Assembly: GCF_022230955.1 (NCBI RefSeq)
Contig: NZ_JAKKFI010000046.1
Span: forward strand, 1-64,000
Length of the DNA: 64,000 nt
Source of the DNA: Micromonospora cabrerizensis
GTDB lineage: Bacteria; Actinomycetota; Actinomycetes; Mycobacteriales; Micromonosporaceae
Direction of reading: 5' to 3'
The notes beneath the pieces were generated by a model. The model was given only the letters and a program-made list of their open reading frames with translations. It had not been told where the DNA came from and ran no database searches. Of this stretch, positions 44,151-52,902 are shown piece after piece. A program made the position numbers and the translations under genes. Every line of letters starts with the position of its first letter. Position 1 is the stretch's first letter.

Positions 44151-45602
44151 GTGACGAAGTCGCTTGACCTGCACCTGGAGCTCGACCGGGATGCGGGTTT
44201 CCCGGGTCGTTCCCTGGAGAGCGCGTTGCGCGAGAGCATTCGGGCCGGCCGACTGCGAGCCGGGTCCCGCCTACCCGGAAGCCGGAGCCTGGCCAGCGAC
44301 CTGGGCCTCGCCCGGGGCACGGTGGTGCAGGCGTACGCGCAGCTGGTTGCCGAAGGGTGGCTGGTGACGGCCCCCGGCTCGGGCACCCGGGTCGCGGAGG
44401 TGCTGCATGATCCGCCCGGCTCGCGCCGGCAGCCGCGACCGTCGACGGCGGCCGGGACGATGATCGAGCTACGGCCGGGGATTCCCGATCTCGGCTCGTT
44501 TCCCCGCACGGCCTGGGCGGGCAGTGTCCGCCGGGCGCTGGCGACGGCCTCGCGTGGCACGCTGGACTACCCCGAGCCGACGGGGCTGCCCGTGTTGCGG
44601 GCGGCGGTGGCCGGCTATCTCGCGCGTACCCGTGGTGTGCGCTGTGACCCGGACGCGGTCGTCATCACGGCGGGCTTCACCCAGGGCCTCTCCCTGGTGG
44701 CGCGGACGCTGTACCGGCGCGGCGCGCGCGCCATCGCCACCGAGAACCCTGGTCTGGCCCACCACCGCACCGTGCTGCACGCTGCGGGCCTGACGGTCAC
44801 CCCGCTCACCGTGGGCGCGGACGGGGCCGACCCGGACGACGTGACCGGTCACGCCGCACTGCTCACACCGGCACACCAGCATCCGACCGGGGTGGTCCTC
44901 AGCCCGGGGCACCGCTACCGGTTCATCGCCTGGGCGCGGAAGCACGACGCGTTCCTGATCGAGGACGACTACGACGGCGAGTTCCGCTACGACCAGCGGC
45001 CGGTGGGCGCGATGCAGGCGCTGGCGCCGGAGCGGGTCGTCTATGCCGGCAGCACGAGCAAGTCGCTGGCGCCGGGCGTACGCCTGGGCTGGTTCGTCGT
45101 TCCCGAGTCACTACGTCGCGACCTGACGTCGACCATCCTGGAGGCCGGCGCCGCGGTGTCCGCGATCGACCAGCTCGCCATGGCCGACCTGCTCGCACAC
45201 GGTGACTACGACCGGCACGTCCGCCGTATGCGGTTGACCTACCGACGCCGCCGCATCGAGTTGGCGGACCGCCTGGCCGAGGTGACCCCCACACCGCTCG
45301 AGGGCATCGCGGCCGGCATGCACGCGCTGCTGCCGCTGGCCTCGGTGGCGGAGGAACGCTGGCTGATCCGGGCCGGGCGCCGCCAGGGGCTGCACCTGAT
45401 CGGCCTGCACGGCAACGGCTACTGGCAGGACCCGGCGGATGAGCGGCAGGTGGCGGCCCTGGTCCTCGGCTACGCGGCACCGCCGGATCACGCCTGGCAG
45501 GCGGCGCTGTCCGGGCTCGGCGAACTGGTCCATCAGACCGGGCGTCAACTGGTCCATCCGGTTGATCCGGTCGGGGATACGTTCGATCCATGCAGACCAT
45601 GA
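44151..45602 (+). CDS. pdxR: MocR/PdxR-type transcriptional regulator
   Basis: A 483-residue fusion. A GntR winged helix at the N-terminus (SLESALRESIRAGRLRAGSR, LPGSRSLASDLGLARGTVVQ) is joined to an aminotransferase-I-fold domain with LDYPEPTGLPVLRAAVAGYL, FLIEDDYDGEFRYDQRP and the PLP lysine in YAGSTSKSLAPGVRLGW. The start is GTG 44151 with no ribosome site, so leaderless translation is likely. MocR proteins sense PLP or amino compounds. PdxR is the best-known member, but no pyridoxal genes are adjacent, so the symbol is tentative. The downstream cupin gene overlaps its end. Confidence 0.82.
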   Translation: MTKSLDLHLELDRDAGFPGRSLESALRESIRAGRLRAGSRLPGSRSLASDLGLARGTVVQAYAQLVAEGWLVTAPGSGTRVAEVLHDPPGSRRQPRPSTAAGTMIELRPGIPDLGSFPRTAWAGSVRRALATASRGTLDYPEPTGLPVLRAAVAGYLARTRGVRCDPDAVVITAGFTQGLSLVARTLYRRGARAIATENPGLAHHRTVLHAAGLTVTPLTVGADGADPDDVTGHAALLTPAHQHPTGVVLSPGHRYRFIAWARKHDAFLIEDDYDGEFRYDQRPVGAMQALAPERVVYAGSTSKSLAPGVRLGWFVVPESLRRDLTSTILEAGAAVSAIDQLAMADLLAHGDYDRHVRRMRLTYRRRRIELADRLAEVTPTPLEGIAAGMHALLPLASVAEERWLIRAGRRQGLHLIGLHGNGYWQDPADERQVAALVLGYAAPPDHAWQAALSGLGELVHQTGRQLVHPVDPVGDTFDPCRP

Positions 45603-45994
45603 AGATCGGAAACAACGAGATCGTGCTGCTGGGCACGGCCATGCCTCCGGAGCTACCGGAAGGCTCGCACGTGATGACGGCGACGATCGAACTACCGCCG
45701 GGCGATCCGGGTACGCCGCCGCACCGGCACTCCGGCCCCGTCTTCGGCTATCTGCTCGAAGGCGAGATGGTCTTCGAGCTGGAGGGCGAGCCGGAACGGG
45801 TCATCAGGGCCGGCGAGGCGTTCTGGGAGCCGGGCGGTGACGTCATCCACTACCGGTCCGCCAACAACCTGCCCGATCGGGTGACCAAATTCCTGGTCGT
45901 CATGGTGTGCGCACCCGACCAGGAAATGCTGGTGTTGATCAGCCCGGAGGAGCTCGAACAGCGTAAGGACCGCCGCGCGCCGCGGCCGAACTGA
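45590..45994 (+). CDS. Small cupin-domain protein
   Basis: A 134-residue single cupin. Motif 1 is GTPPHRHSGPVFGYLLEGEMVFEL, with two His and a later Glu; motif 2 is less typical (PGGDVIHYRSANNLPD). ATG 45590 lies 13 bases inside the end of the MocR gene, so the two are co-transcribed and the cupin is a likely target or partner. Its substrate is unknown; quercetinase-like or sugar-binding roles occur in relatives. Confidence 0.82.
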   Translation: MQTMKIGNNEIVLLGTAMPPELPEGSHVMTATIELPPGDPGTPPHRHSGPVFGYLLEGEMVFELEGEPERVIRAGEAFWEPGGDVIHYRSANNLPDRVTKFLVVMVCAPDQEMLVLISPEELEQRKDRRAPRPN

Positions 45995-46009
45995 CGGAGG
46001 AGCACAGCA

Positions 46010-46825
46010 ATGCGTATCGTTCTCGCCGGTTCGACCGGCGTCATCGGCCGACGGCTCCAGCCGCTCCTGACCGCCCAGGGGCACGAGGTCATCGGGCTGG
46101 CCCGCAACGGCCCGGTCGCCGTGGACGTACTCGACCGGGACGCGGTGGCGTCCGCCGTCCGCGACGCCCGCCCGGACGTGGTGATGCACCAACTGACCAG
46201 CCTGAGCACCGGCGACTTCGCCGCCAATTCGCAGCTGCGTCGGGTCGGGACCCGCAACCTGGTCGACGCGGCGCTCGCTGCCGGGGTACGCCGGATCGTG
46301 GCACAGAGCATCGCCTGGGCGTACGAGCCGGGTGCCGAGCCCGCCGCCGAGAAGACCCCGCTCGACCTCCGCGCACCAGAGCCGCGGCAGACCAGTGTGG
46401 CCGGTGCCGCCGCGCTCGAGTCCGCCGTTCAGGAGGCGCCCGAGTGGGTCGTGCTTCGGTACGGCACCCTCTACGGCCCGGGCACCTGGTACGCCCGCGA
46501 CGGCCTGATGGCCCAGCTCGCCGCCGCTGGCAAGGTCCCCGCCGACGCGGACGTGAGCAGCCTGCTGCATGTCGACGACGCGGTCGCCGCCGCGGTCGCG
46601 GCCCTGGAGTGGCCCACCGGCACCGTCAACGTCTGCGACGACGAACCCGCCGCGGCCTCGGAGTGGGTGCCCGCGTTCTGTACGGCGGCCGGGGTCCCAG
46701 CTCCCCCGGTGACCGCTGGCGAGCGGCATGGCTGGGCACGGGGAGCAAGCAACCACCACGCCCGCACGCACCTCGGCTGGACCCCGGCTCACCCCTCCTG
46801 GCGAGAGGGATTCGCCACCCTGTGA
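46010..46825 (+). CDS. NAD-dependent epimerase/dehydratase-like protein
   Basis: A 271-residue extended SDR. The nucleotide motif is IVLAGSTGVIGRRLQPLLTA. DVVMHQLTSLS, RIVAQSIAWAYEPG, VVLRYGTLYGPGTWYARDG and SLLHVDDAVAAAVAALE follow. The usual catalytic YxxxK is not evident at its place (SVAGAAALESAV), so it may bind NAD(P) without classic epimerase chemistry. ATG 46010 follows GGAGGAG. It is the third gene of the MocR-cupin set, and its 3' end overlaps the convergent membrane gene by 37 bp. Confidence 0.78.
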   Translation: MRIVLAGSTGVIGRRLQPLLTAQGHEVIGLARNGPVAVDVLDRDAVASAVRDARPDVVMHQLTSLSTGDFAANSQLRRVGTRNLVDAALAAGVRRIVAQSIAWAYEPGAEPAAEKTPLDLRAPEPRQTSVAGAAALESAVQEAPEWVVLRYGTLYGPGTWYARDGLMAQLAAAGKVPADADVSSLLHVDDAVAAAVAALEWPTGTVNVCDDEPAAASEWVPAFCTAAGVPAPPVTAGERHGWARGASNHHARTHLGWTPAHPSWREGFATL

Positions 46826-49233
46826 GCCGTCCGCCCACCGTCGGCGGGAGGATCCGGGTCGGCGCGACGCGGCCCTGAGCCCGCCGGCTTGCGAAGGCGC
46901 TCGACCAACGCGTGTGCCGCCTCGGCGTACCGCTGGTCCGATCCATGGGGCCGGTGGCCCTGGATGGGTGGCGGGACGCTGTCGCCGGGTGGAGCCACCA
47001 CATCGGCGGGGTCCCGAAGCCGGCGGTCCACAGTGGCTCCCGGGCCGTCGGCGGCGACCGGCGCGACTGTCCGGTGAGCGGAGAAGGTCCAGCCGCCGAT
47101 CGGGTCGGTGTCGCGCCACAGGTTCACCCACCGCCAATCGACTCGTGCGCCGACCTCCTGCAACACCTCGTCGTCCACGTAGGCCGGGAACAGTCGCGCG
47201 TAGAGTCGGCGAAGTGGTGACGCGTGGGTGAGTAGGGCGACCCGGCTGCTGACCTGGGGCGGTAACTGGAGCACGGTCGCCGCGGCCAGGACCGCACCGT
47301 GGCTGTGCGCGGAGAGCAGCACCGCGTTGCCGCGTCCGACCAGGTAGGTGATTCGTCGGGTCAGCTCCGGCACCGCCCGTTCGGCGTAGCAGGGTGGCGC
47401 GAACGGGTGGGCGGCCCGGGGCCAGAACGTACCCAGGTCCCACAGGACACCGACGTGGCGCCGAAATTCGGCTGTCCGATAGGCGAAGATCCCGCCGAGG
47501 GTCAGGCCGAGGATGATCGCGGCGATCCCCCAGCTGCCGAACGCGATGGAGAAGGTGATCAGGTCGCCCGGCAGCCGTGCGTACCGCTGCACCGATTCGC
47601 TCGGGAGCAACTCCAGCAGACCGAGGGTGGTGGTGGCCGTACCGATCCCGGCCAGGCAGGCGTACACCACGGCCAGTGGGATCAGTCTTTCCGTGAAGCG
47701 GGCCCTGGCTATCGCCCTCTGCACCTGCCGCAGTCGGGTCGCCGCTCCGGGCGGGCGATGCGGGTAGTCGCAGGCCACGATCGCCGCCGCGGCACGGAGG
47801 CGACGGCGTCGGGAGATGAGGACGACCGGAACCGCGATCACCAGCGTGAACAGCACTGTCCGGAGGAAGCCGAAGATCGCCCAGGTGAACGCCGGCGGCA
47901 GGCCGGAGGCCAGGCCCTCCCCGGTCGGCGCGTCGCGGTCCAGGAAATCCGCCACCCGGTAGACCAGCTCGGCGGACACCGCCACCGCCAGACTGACCGC
48001 GCTGGCCGCGATCACCAGCGCACCCAGCCCGAACAGCGGGGTGGCGTCCCGCCGCCGGTCCCGGCGCCACAGCAGCACCGCCGCGAGGGCGGTCAGCAGT
48101 GCCGTCTGGGATACGAACAGCGAGGTGAGGATGGGGCCGTAGCCGGGTAGGACGCCTCCCCGCTGCCATGGCCCCGCGCTGGCCAGGACGTGGACCGTCA
48201 CCACGATGGTCAGGGCGACGGCGACCGTCCGCACCGTGCGGGTGATCCGGTCCAGTCGCTGATCGGAGGCGGCCCGGTCGATCAGCGGGGGTAGGCACAG
48301 CATGACGATGCAGGTGGCCAGCACCGCGCCGGTGGCCACGGCCAGCGCGATCGTAGCGGCCGAGGCGCCGCTTGCGGCTCGGGCGGCCAGCAGAACGACG
48401 TCGAGTGTCGCGAACGCCGCCGCGACGTGAATCGAGCGCAGTCGACCCACCAGTGGCCCGGCGTCCCACTGACCGATTCCGCTGAGTCGATGCTCGGACA
48501 CCTCGTCCGCGGGAGCGCGGAACGCGTCGAAGACCTTCTTCGGTCGCGCACTGGCCCGCCACAGCAGGCCGATGGCGGCGGCCGGAACCACCGCGAGTAC
48601 CGCCAGCCGCAGGCCCACCGGTTGCCCACCCAACCAGGACAACCAGATGCGCCCGGCCAGGCAGCGTGACGAGCCCATGCACTTCCACGCGATCAGGTCC
48701 AGCGTGACGCCGGCGACGGCAAGCACGTAGAGCGCCGTGAGAGTGAGCGCCAGCAAGCGGCACAGGGATCTGACCGTGGCGTCGGAGCCGGAGTTCGCCG
48801 GGCGCATCCAGATCGCCAGGTTGGCCAGCATGAACGGCAGGAGGAACACCAGCGACAGCGTTCGGACCACGGTCCCGGAGGGCAGGTCGGCCCAGCGGTA
48901 CGCCTCCAACGTCACCCGGTCGGCCCTGTCGCACGAACAGTCGCGGCGGGGACGGTAGAAGCCCCCACTGCGGTCACCCGCGACCTGCTCCACCTGCGGC
49001 ACGTCCAAGACCTGGTCGGCGCTCGCACTGGCGGCCCCGTGCACCCGCAGCTCCACCACGTCATCGGACACACCCGCACCGCTCGACCACGCTGATGCAC
49101 CCGACATCGGCCCCCCGGAGCGCTTCCGTGGCCAAACCGGGTGCACCCGTTCGGGAACGCCGCCCTCGCCACTCGCGGCGGGATACCCCGTCGGGCCGGC
49201 AGCAATCCAGGTGATTTGTCGGGTGTCGGTCAT
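46789..49233 (-). CDS. Large integral membrane protein with alpha/beta-hydrolase-like end
   Basis: About 814 residues. The N-terminus is soluble (VVELRVHGAASASADQVLDV, with Cys in RRDCSCDRADRV). It is followed by about ten hydrophobic helices between residues 120 and 600. The last about 200 residues carry VLLSAHSHGAVLAAATVLQL, a nucleophile-elbow-like S-x-S/H-S-H-G pattern, and WVNLWRDTDPIGG, as in lipase-like proteins of actinomycetes. The start is uncertain: ATG 49233 is used, and ATG 49128 or a GTG further in are possible. A membrane-bound esterase is the best guess. The C-terminal codons overlap the convergent epimerase gene. Confidence 0.7.
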   Translation of the reverse strand: MTDTRQITWIAAGPTGYPAASGEGGVPERVHPVWPRKRSGGPMSGASAWSSGAGVSDDVVELRVHGAASASADQVLDVPQVEQVAGDRSGGFYRPRRDCSCDRADRVTLEAYRWADLPSGTVVRTLSLVFLLPFMLANLAIWMRPANSGSDATVRSLCRLLALTLTALYVLAVAGVTLDLIAWKCMGSSRCLAGRIWLSWLGGQPVGLRLAVLAVVPAAAIGLLWRASARPKKVFDAFRAPADEVSEHRLSGIGQWDAGPLVGRLRSIHVAAAFATLDVVLLAARAASGASAATIALAVATGAVLATCIVMLCLPPLIDRAASDQRLDRITRTVRTVAVALTIVVTVHVLASAGPWQRGGVLPGYGPILTSLFVSQTALLTALAAVLLWRRDRRRDATPLFGLGALVIAASAVSLAVAVSAELVYRVADFLDRDAPTGEGLASGLPPAFTWAIFGFLRTVLFTLVIAVPVVLISRRRRLRAAAAIVACDYPHRPPGAATRLRQVQRAIARARFTERLIPLAVVYACLAGIGTATTTLGLLELLPSESVQRYARLPGDLITFSIAFGSWGIAAIILGLTLGGIFAYRTAEFRRHVGVLWDLGTFWPRAAHPFAPPCYAERAVPELTRRITYLVGRGNAVLLSAHSHGAVLAAATVLQLPPQVSSRVALLTHASPLRRLYARLFPAYVDDEVLQEVGARVDWRWVNLWRDTDPIGGWTFSAHRTVAPVAADGPGATVDRRLRDPADVVAPPGDSVPPPIQGHRPHGSDQRYAEAAHALVERLRKPAGSGPRRADPDPPADGGRTAHRVANPSRQEG

Positions 49234-49371
49234 CGGGCGCCCTTGAAGGGTCACCGCACGGTTCGCACGCGGTTTCCCTGTGGCCAGTCCGAATTCACCG
49301 CGTCTCTCTACCTTGCCATCGGATCACTACCGCGGGGTACGTGGTCCTTCGGTCCGACGAAATGAGGATTG

Positions 49372-50577
49372 ATGGCAGTAAGCAAGCGGGTGGGCCTGGG
49401 CGCTGCGGTGGCCGCGCTGATCCTGACGCTGCCGGGCGCCGCGTCCGCAGCCGAGCGGAGCACGTGGGACCGGGCTGAGTTGACCAGGTTCGCCATGCTG
49501 CCGGCGGCGACCTTCGTTCCCGGCAGCGAACCGTCCGGCGCGTCACTCGGCACTGCCCCGATCAACGGCATCACCCCGCCGTTCGCGGACCAACCGGTCC
49601 AGGGGTTCAGTGGGGTCCTCCGCAACAGCGACGGCACCTACGACGTGTTGTCCGACAACGGGTTCGGAAACAAGGCCAACAGTGCCGACTTCCTGCTGCG
49701 TGTCCAGCGGGTCGCGCCCAGCTTCACCGGCGGCGCCGTCGACGTCGTCGGCGGTATCAACCTGACCGACCCGTACGGCAAGGTTCCGTTCGCTCTGACC
49801 CGCGCCGACCGCGTGCTCACCGGCGCCGATTTCGACGTCGAGTCGATCACTCGGACGGCCGACGGCACGTACTGGATCGGTGACGAGTTCGGTCCGTACC
49901 TGCTGCACTTCGACCGGGCGGGCCGGCTCCTGCAGGCACCGGTGCCACTGCCCGGGGTGTTCGCTCCGGAGAACCCGACCCGCGGTACGACCCCGGCCAA
50001 CCTCTCCAGCAGCAAGGGCTTCGAGGGCATGGCCCAGTCGCCGGACGGGGGCACGCTCTATCCCCTGCTCGAGGGCACGGTCGCGGGCGACCCGGCGGGC
50101 ACACTGCGGCTCAACGAGTTCGACGTGAGGACCAACAGCTACACCGGTCGGCGCTGGACCTACGCGCTCGACGCTGCCGACCACGCGATCGGCGACGCGA
50201 TCATGGTCGACCGCGACCGCTTCCTGATCATCGAGCGGGACAACGGTCAGGGCGAGACGGCGAAGGTGAAGAGGATCTACCTGGCCGACAAGCGCGACCG
50301 GAACCGGGACGGGCGCCTCGACAAGACGCTGGTCGCCGACCTGATGAACATCGCCAACCCCCGGCACGTCGGCGGGTTCGGCAGCACCTTCACGTTCCCG
50401 TTCCAGACCATCGAGGACGTGGTGATCCTCGACGACCGCACGATCGCCGTCCTCAACGACAACAACTTCCCGTCCTCCTCGGGCCGCACGACCGGCCAGG
50501 CGGACAACAACGAGTTCATCGTGCTCAAGCTGGACCGCGGGCTGGATGCCGACAAGCGCGTCCTGCGTCGCTACTGA
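49372..50577 (+). CDS. Secreted phytase-like-domain esterase
   Basis: A 401-residue protein with a signal peptide of about 27 residues (VGLGAAVAALILTLPGAASA). The mature part is the phytase-like esterase domain: VQGFSGVLRNSDGTYDVLSD, DNGFGNKANSADF, ADFDVESITRTADGTYWIGD, EFGPYLLHFDRAGRLL, GFEGMAQSPDGGTLYPLLEG and DNNFPSSSGRT. These are beta-propeller blades with acidic metal-binding loops. Substrate and role are unknown; relatives are extracellular phosphodiester- or ester-cleaving proteins. ATG 49372 follows GAGGA closely; a TTG codon directly before is less likely the start. Confidence 0.83.
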   Translation: MAVSKRVGLGAAVAALILTLPGAASAAERSTWDRAELTRFAMLPAATFVPGSEPSGASLGTAPINGITPPFADQPVQGFSGVLRNSDGTYDVLSDNGFGNKANSADFLLRVQRVAPSFTGGAVDVVGGINLTDPYGKVPFALTRADRVLTGADFDVESITRTADGTYWIGDEFGPYLLHFDRAGRLLQAPVPLPGVFAPENPTRGTTPANLSSSKGFEGMAQSPDGGTLYPLLEGTVAGDPAGTLRLNEFDVRTNSYTGRRWTYALDAADHAIGDAIMVDRDRFLIIERDNGQGETAKVKRIYLADKRDRNRDGRLDKTLVADLMNIANPRHVGGFGSTFTFPFQTIEDVVILDDRTIAVLNDNNFPSSSGRTTGQADNNEFIVLKLDRGLDADKRVLRRY

Positions 50578-50588
50578 CCCGGGCACCA

Positions 50589-50619
50589 GGGGTGGGTGGC
50601 CTGATCCGCCGCCCACCCC
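50589..50619. terminator. Bidirectional hairpin between convergent genes
   Basis: GGGGTGGGTGGC (50589-50600) pairs with GCCGCCCACCCC (50608-50619). The 12-bp stem has one G-T pair and a 7-base loop. It lies 11 bp after the phytase-like gene and 25 bp before the end of the opposite serine hydrolase gene, so it can serve both. Confidence 0.75.
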
Positions 50620-50644
50620 GTACCGGGCAGCCGGCGCGGGCGCC

Positions 50645-51568
50645 CTATCCCTGCGAGAGATCGTCGCTCCCCGTGACGGCACGCAGTTCCTTGAGCACGT
50701 ACGTGGCGGCCTTCTCTACGACGCGGACGCCCTCTTCCTGGCTCACGTGATGGTCGGACAGCACGGCGATCAGCCAGTCATGACGGGCCTCGACGATCCG
50801 TCCGATGCTGTTGACCAACCAGCGGCCACCGTCGACATCCACGGTGTCCCAGCCGTTCTTGACGGAGGCGGAACGACTGCCCGTCTCCCGTGCGGCGGTC
50901 ACGCCCCATCGTTGCTCGGGGATGACCCTGTTCATGAGGCCCATGATGAGGTCACGGTCCTGCGGCGTCAGCGGTCCGGTCGGCGACGTCAACGCAGTCA
51001 GCAGACGGAGTTGGTCGGCAACAGTGGTCGTGGTGAGTCCCCACCGTGAGTTGGGCCTGGTCTCACGCAGACCGAGTGCGCGGTTCGCGGCGGTGAGGCC
51101 GCGCGAGCCCTCGATTCTCTGCCACAGGGCCACCGCCGCATCGTTGTCACTGGACGTGATCATGGCCTCGGCCAACCGCCGGGTGTCAGAACTCAGAGCC
51201 TTGCCCGGTGGTTTCTGGCGCAGCAGAAGGGCCGCGAGAATGTTGACCTTGACGATGCTGGCCGTCTCGAACCGTCTGGCGCCGACGGTCACCGCAGCCG
51301 TTCCTCGTCGATCCAGTGCCGCGACCGCGAGATGGCCCCCATACCGCTCCACGTACGCACTGATGCGCGTTCTGGCCCGCTCAAGTCGGTCGATGGCCGG
51401 CGTCGTGGGGATCGGATCGGCATGGGAAGGGCCGGGCGATGGGCCGGCTCCGTCGCCGTGGTGACCGTGCGTGGCACCGAAGGCGGCCGTCGCGATGCCG
51501 GCGAGAGACGTGGTGACCGCGGAGACGACCCAGCGGCGTGACAGCTGTCGAGCTTTCCGCTCAGCCAA
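50645..51568 (-). CDS. Secreted serine hydrolase of the penicillin-binding/beta-lactamase fold
   Basis: A 307-residue protein with an N-terminal signal (RRWVVSAVTTSLAGIATAAFG). The catalytic motifs are S-x-x-K in TASIVKVNIL, S-D-N in ITSSDNDAAVAL and K-N-G in SVKNGWDTV, where class A beta-lactamases have K-T-G. The omega-loop Glu of class A (ExxLN) is not seen: LRETRPNSRWGLTTTT is short there. I therefore read it as a carboxypeptidase or esterase-like serine hydrolase rather than a true beta-lactamase. The start is probably the TTG at 51568, overlapping the lipoprotein stop by 8 bp. The ribosome site is weak. Confidence 0.78.
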   Translation of the reverse strand: MAERKARQLSRRWVVSAVTTSLAGIATAAFGATHGHHGDGAGPSPGPSHADPIPTTPAIDRLERARTRISAYVERYGGHLAVAALDRRGTAAVTVGARRFETASIVKVNILAALLLRQKPPGKALSSDTRRLAEAMITSSDNDAAVALWQRIEGSRGLTAANRALGLRETRPNSRWGLTTTTVADQLRLLTALTSPTGPLTPQDRDLIMGLMNRVIPEQRWGVTAARETGSRSASVKNGWDTVDVDGGRWLVNSIGRIVEARHDWLIAVLSDHHVSQEEGVRVVEKAATYVLKELRAVTGSDDLSQG

Positions 51569-52241
51569 GGCGCGCCACCGCCCTCGCCGCGATCGAGTCC
51601 ACCGCGACCTGGCTGCCCGGGTCGGGCAGGCTGACCGTCGAGACCGTCTCGCCCCGTCTCAGCATCACGAAGTACGTGACGGTATCCGGAATGTCGGCAT
51701 GCGCGATGCGACCCCGGACCAGCATGCCGAGACCCTCGAAGTAACGTGGATCGACGACGTCGAACGAGACCTGCGATCCGAGAACCCGGTAGCTCGCGCA
51801 CCGCAGCAGGACGCGACGGACGTCATCGAGATTCCGCTCGGCCCACCCAGGTTCGTACGTCTCCACGACGTGGTGGGCCGCCGAGCCGTCAGCCAGCCGG
51901 TAGTAGCGCTGTACGGCAGCCCGCCGATGCGACTTGGCCGGATAGTCGCCGCTCCGATAGTGGGGGCAGGTGTCCTGCTCCCACGGCCACGGCGGCGAAC
52001 CGGTTCGGGCAGCGTCCGCACGCCAGTCCGAACCCAGATCGCCCGCCCCCAGCAGCATGCTCGAGTCGTCCCGTTGCGGGTTTGCGGTGCGTCGCTCATC
52101 GGGGCCGACGCCGGGCTCTGACTGATGACACCCTGCGACCATGACCACCAGTGCCGACAGGACCGCCGGCACGACGACAACCGCACCTCGGCCTCTGCCG
52201 CGAATCCGGCGTCGGCACGCCCTGCTGCTCGATACGGACAC
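51561..52241 (-). CDS. Putative lipoprotein
   Basis: A 226-residue protein. GTG 52241 has GGGGGAGG upstream. A positively charged N-terminus is followed by a helix ending in VVMVAGCHQS, a lipobox. The mature part has no family I recognise. It contains AGDLGSDWRADAA, which recurs in actinomycete lipoproteins with PASTA/sensor-like beta folds, and two Cys that may pair (DTCPHYRSG and LLRCASYRVLG). It is co-transcribed with the serine hydrolase, whose start codon lies inside its last codons, so a joint role in envelope upkeep is plausible. Confidence 0.72.
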   Translation of the reverse strand: MSVSSSRACRRRIRGRGRGAVVVVPAVLSALVVMVAGCHQSEPGVGPDERRTANPQRDDSSMLLGAGDLGSDWRADAARTGSPPWPWEQDTCPHYRSGDYPAKSHRRAAVQRYYRLADGSAAHHVVETYEPGWAERNLDDVRRVLLRCASYRVLGSQVSFDVVDPRYFEGLGMLVRGRIAHADIPDTVTYFVMLRRGETVSTVSLPDPGSQVAVDSIAARAVARLG

Positions 52242-52401
52242 CCTGGACCTCCCCCAACACAGACAGTTGCCACCGCGGGTCGCGCTCCGGCGACGATGCG
52301 TGGTGGCAGGTTCCTCTCACCGCCGCACGACGGGCACGGAGGTTGCCGGCCTGCGACCCGGCAGTGCGGGATCGCGGCACCCCGGCCGCAGCCGGAACCG
52401 G

Positions 52402-52902
52402 TCAATGGCGTTCCTCGGCGAACAGCTCGGAGCGGGTCTCACCGAGCAGCTCGCGCAGGCGGTTGAGGGAGCGCATGCTCTGGCTCTTGACGACCGCGGT
52501 GGAGACGCCCACAACCTCGGCGGTCGCCTCCACGCTCAGGTCGTCCCAGTAGCGCAGGACGATGATCGCCCGATCCCGTATTGGCAGGGTGGCGACCGCG
52601 TCCAGCAACGTCATGCGCAGCTCGGCCGGATGTTCCTCGCCCCGATCCGGCGGCGCCGACATCGCCAACTCGCGGCTGGAGCGACGCCGCTGCTGGTCGA
52701 TCATGCAGCGCAGAAGTATCTTGCGGGCGTACGCGTGGGGGTCGTCGGCCCGGTGGACCCGCCTCCAGTTGGCGTACACCTTGGCCAGCGTCGTCTGGGT
52801 GAGATCCTGGGCGAGATGCCAGTCGCGGCACATCAGGAACGCGGCGTCGCGCAGGCGGCCGGCGGCGGCCTGCGCGAACTCCACGAAGTCTTCGTCAGCC
52901 AT
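52402..52902 (-). CDS. ECF RNA polymerase sigma factor, SigE-family (actinobacterial)
   Basis: A 166-residue protein with region 2 (FAQAAAGRLRDAAFLMCRDW, HLAQDLTQTTLAKVYANWRR, ARKILLRCMIDQQRR) and region 4 (VATLPIRDRAIIVLRYWDDL, SVEATAEVVGVSTAVVKSQS). It matches the SigE-family 50-type ECF factors of actinomycetes. ATG 52902 overlaps the stop of the preceding membrane protein gene by 8 bp; the longer frame is rejected. The order is unusual because the membrane partner precedes the sigma gene. Confidence 0.87.
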   Translation of the reverse strand: MADEDFVEFAQAAAGRLRDAAFLMCRDWHLAQDLTQTTLAKVYANWRRVHRADDPHAYARKILLRCMIDQQRRRSSRELAMSAPPDRGEEHPAELRMTLLDAVATLPIRDRAIIVLRYWDDLSVEATAEVVGVSTAVVKSQSMRSLNRLRELLGETRSELFAEERH

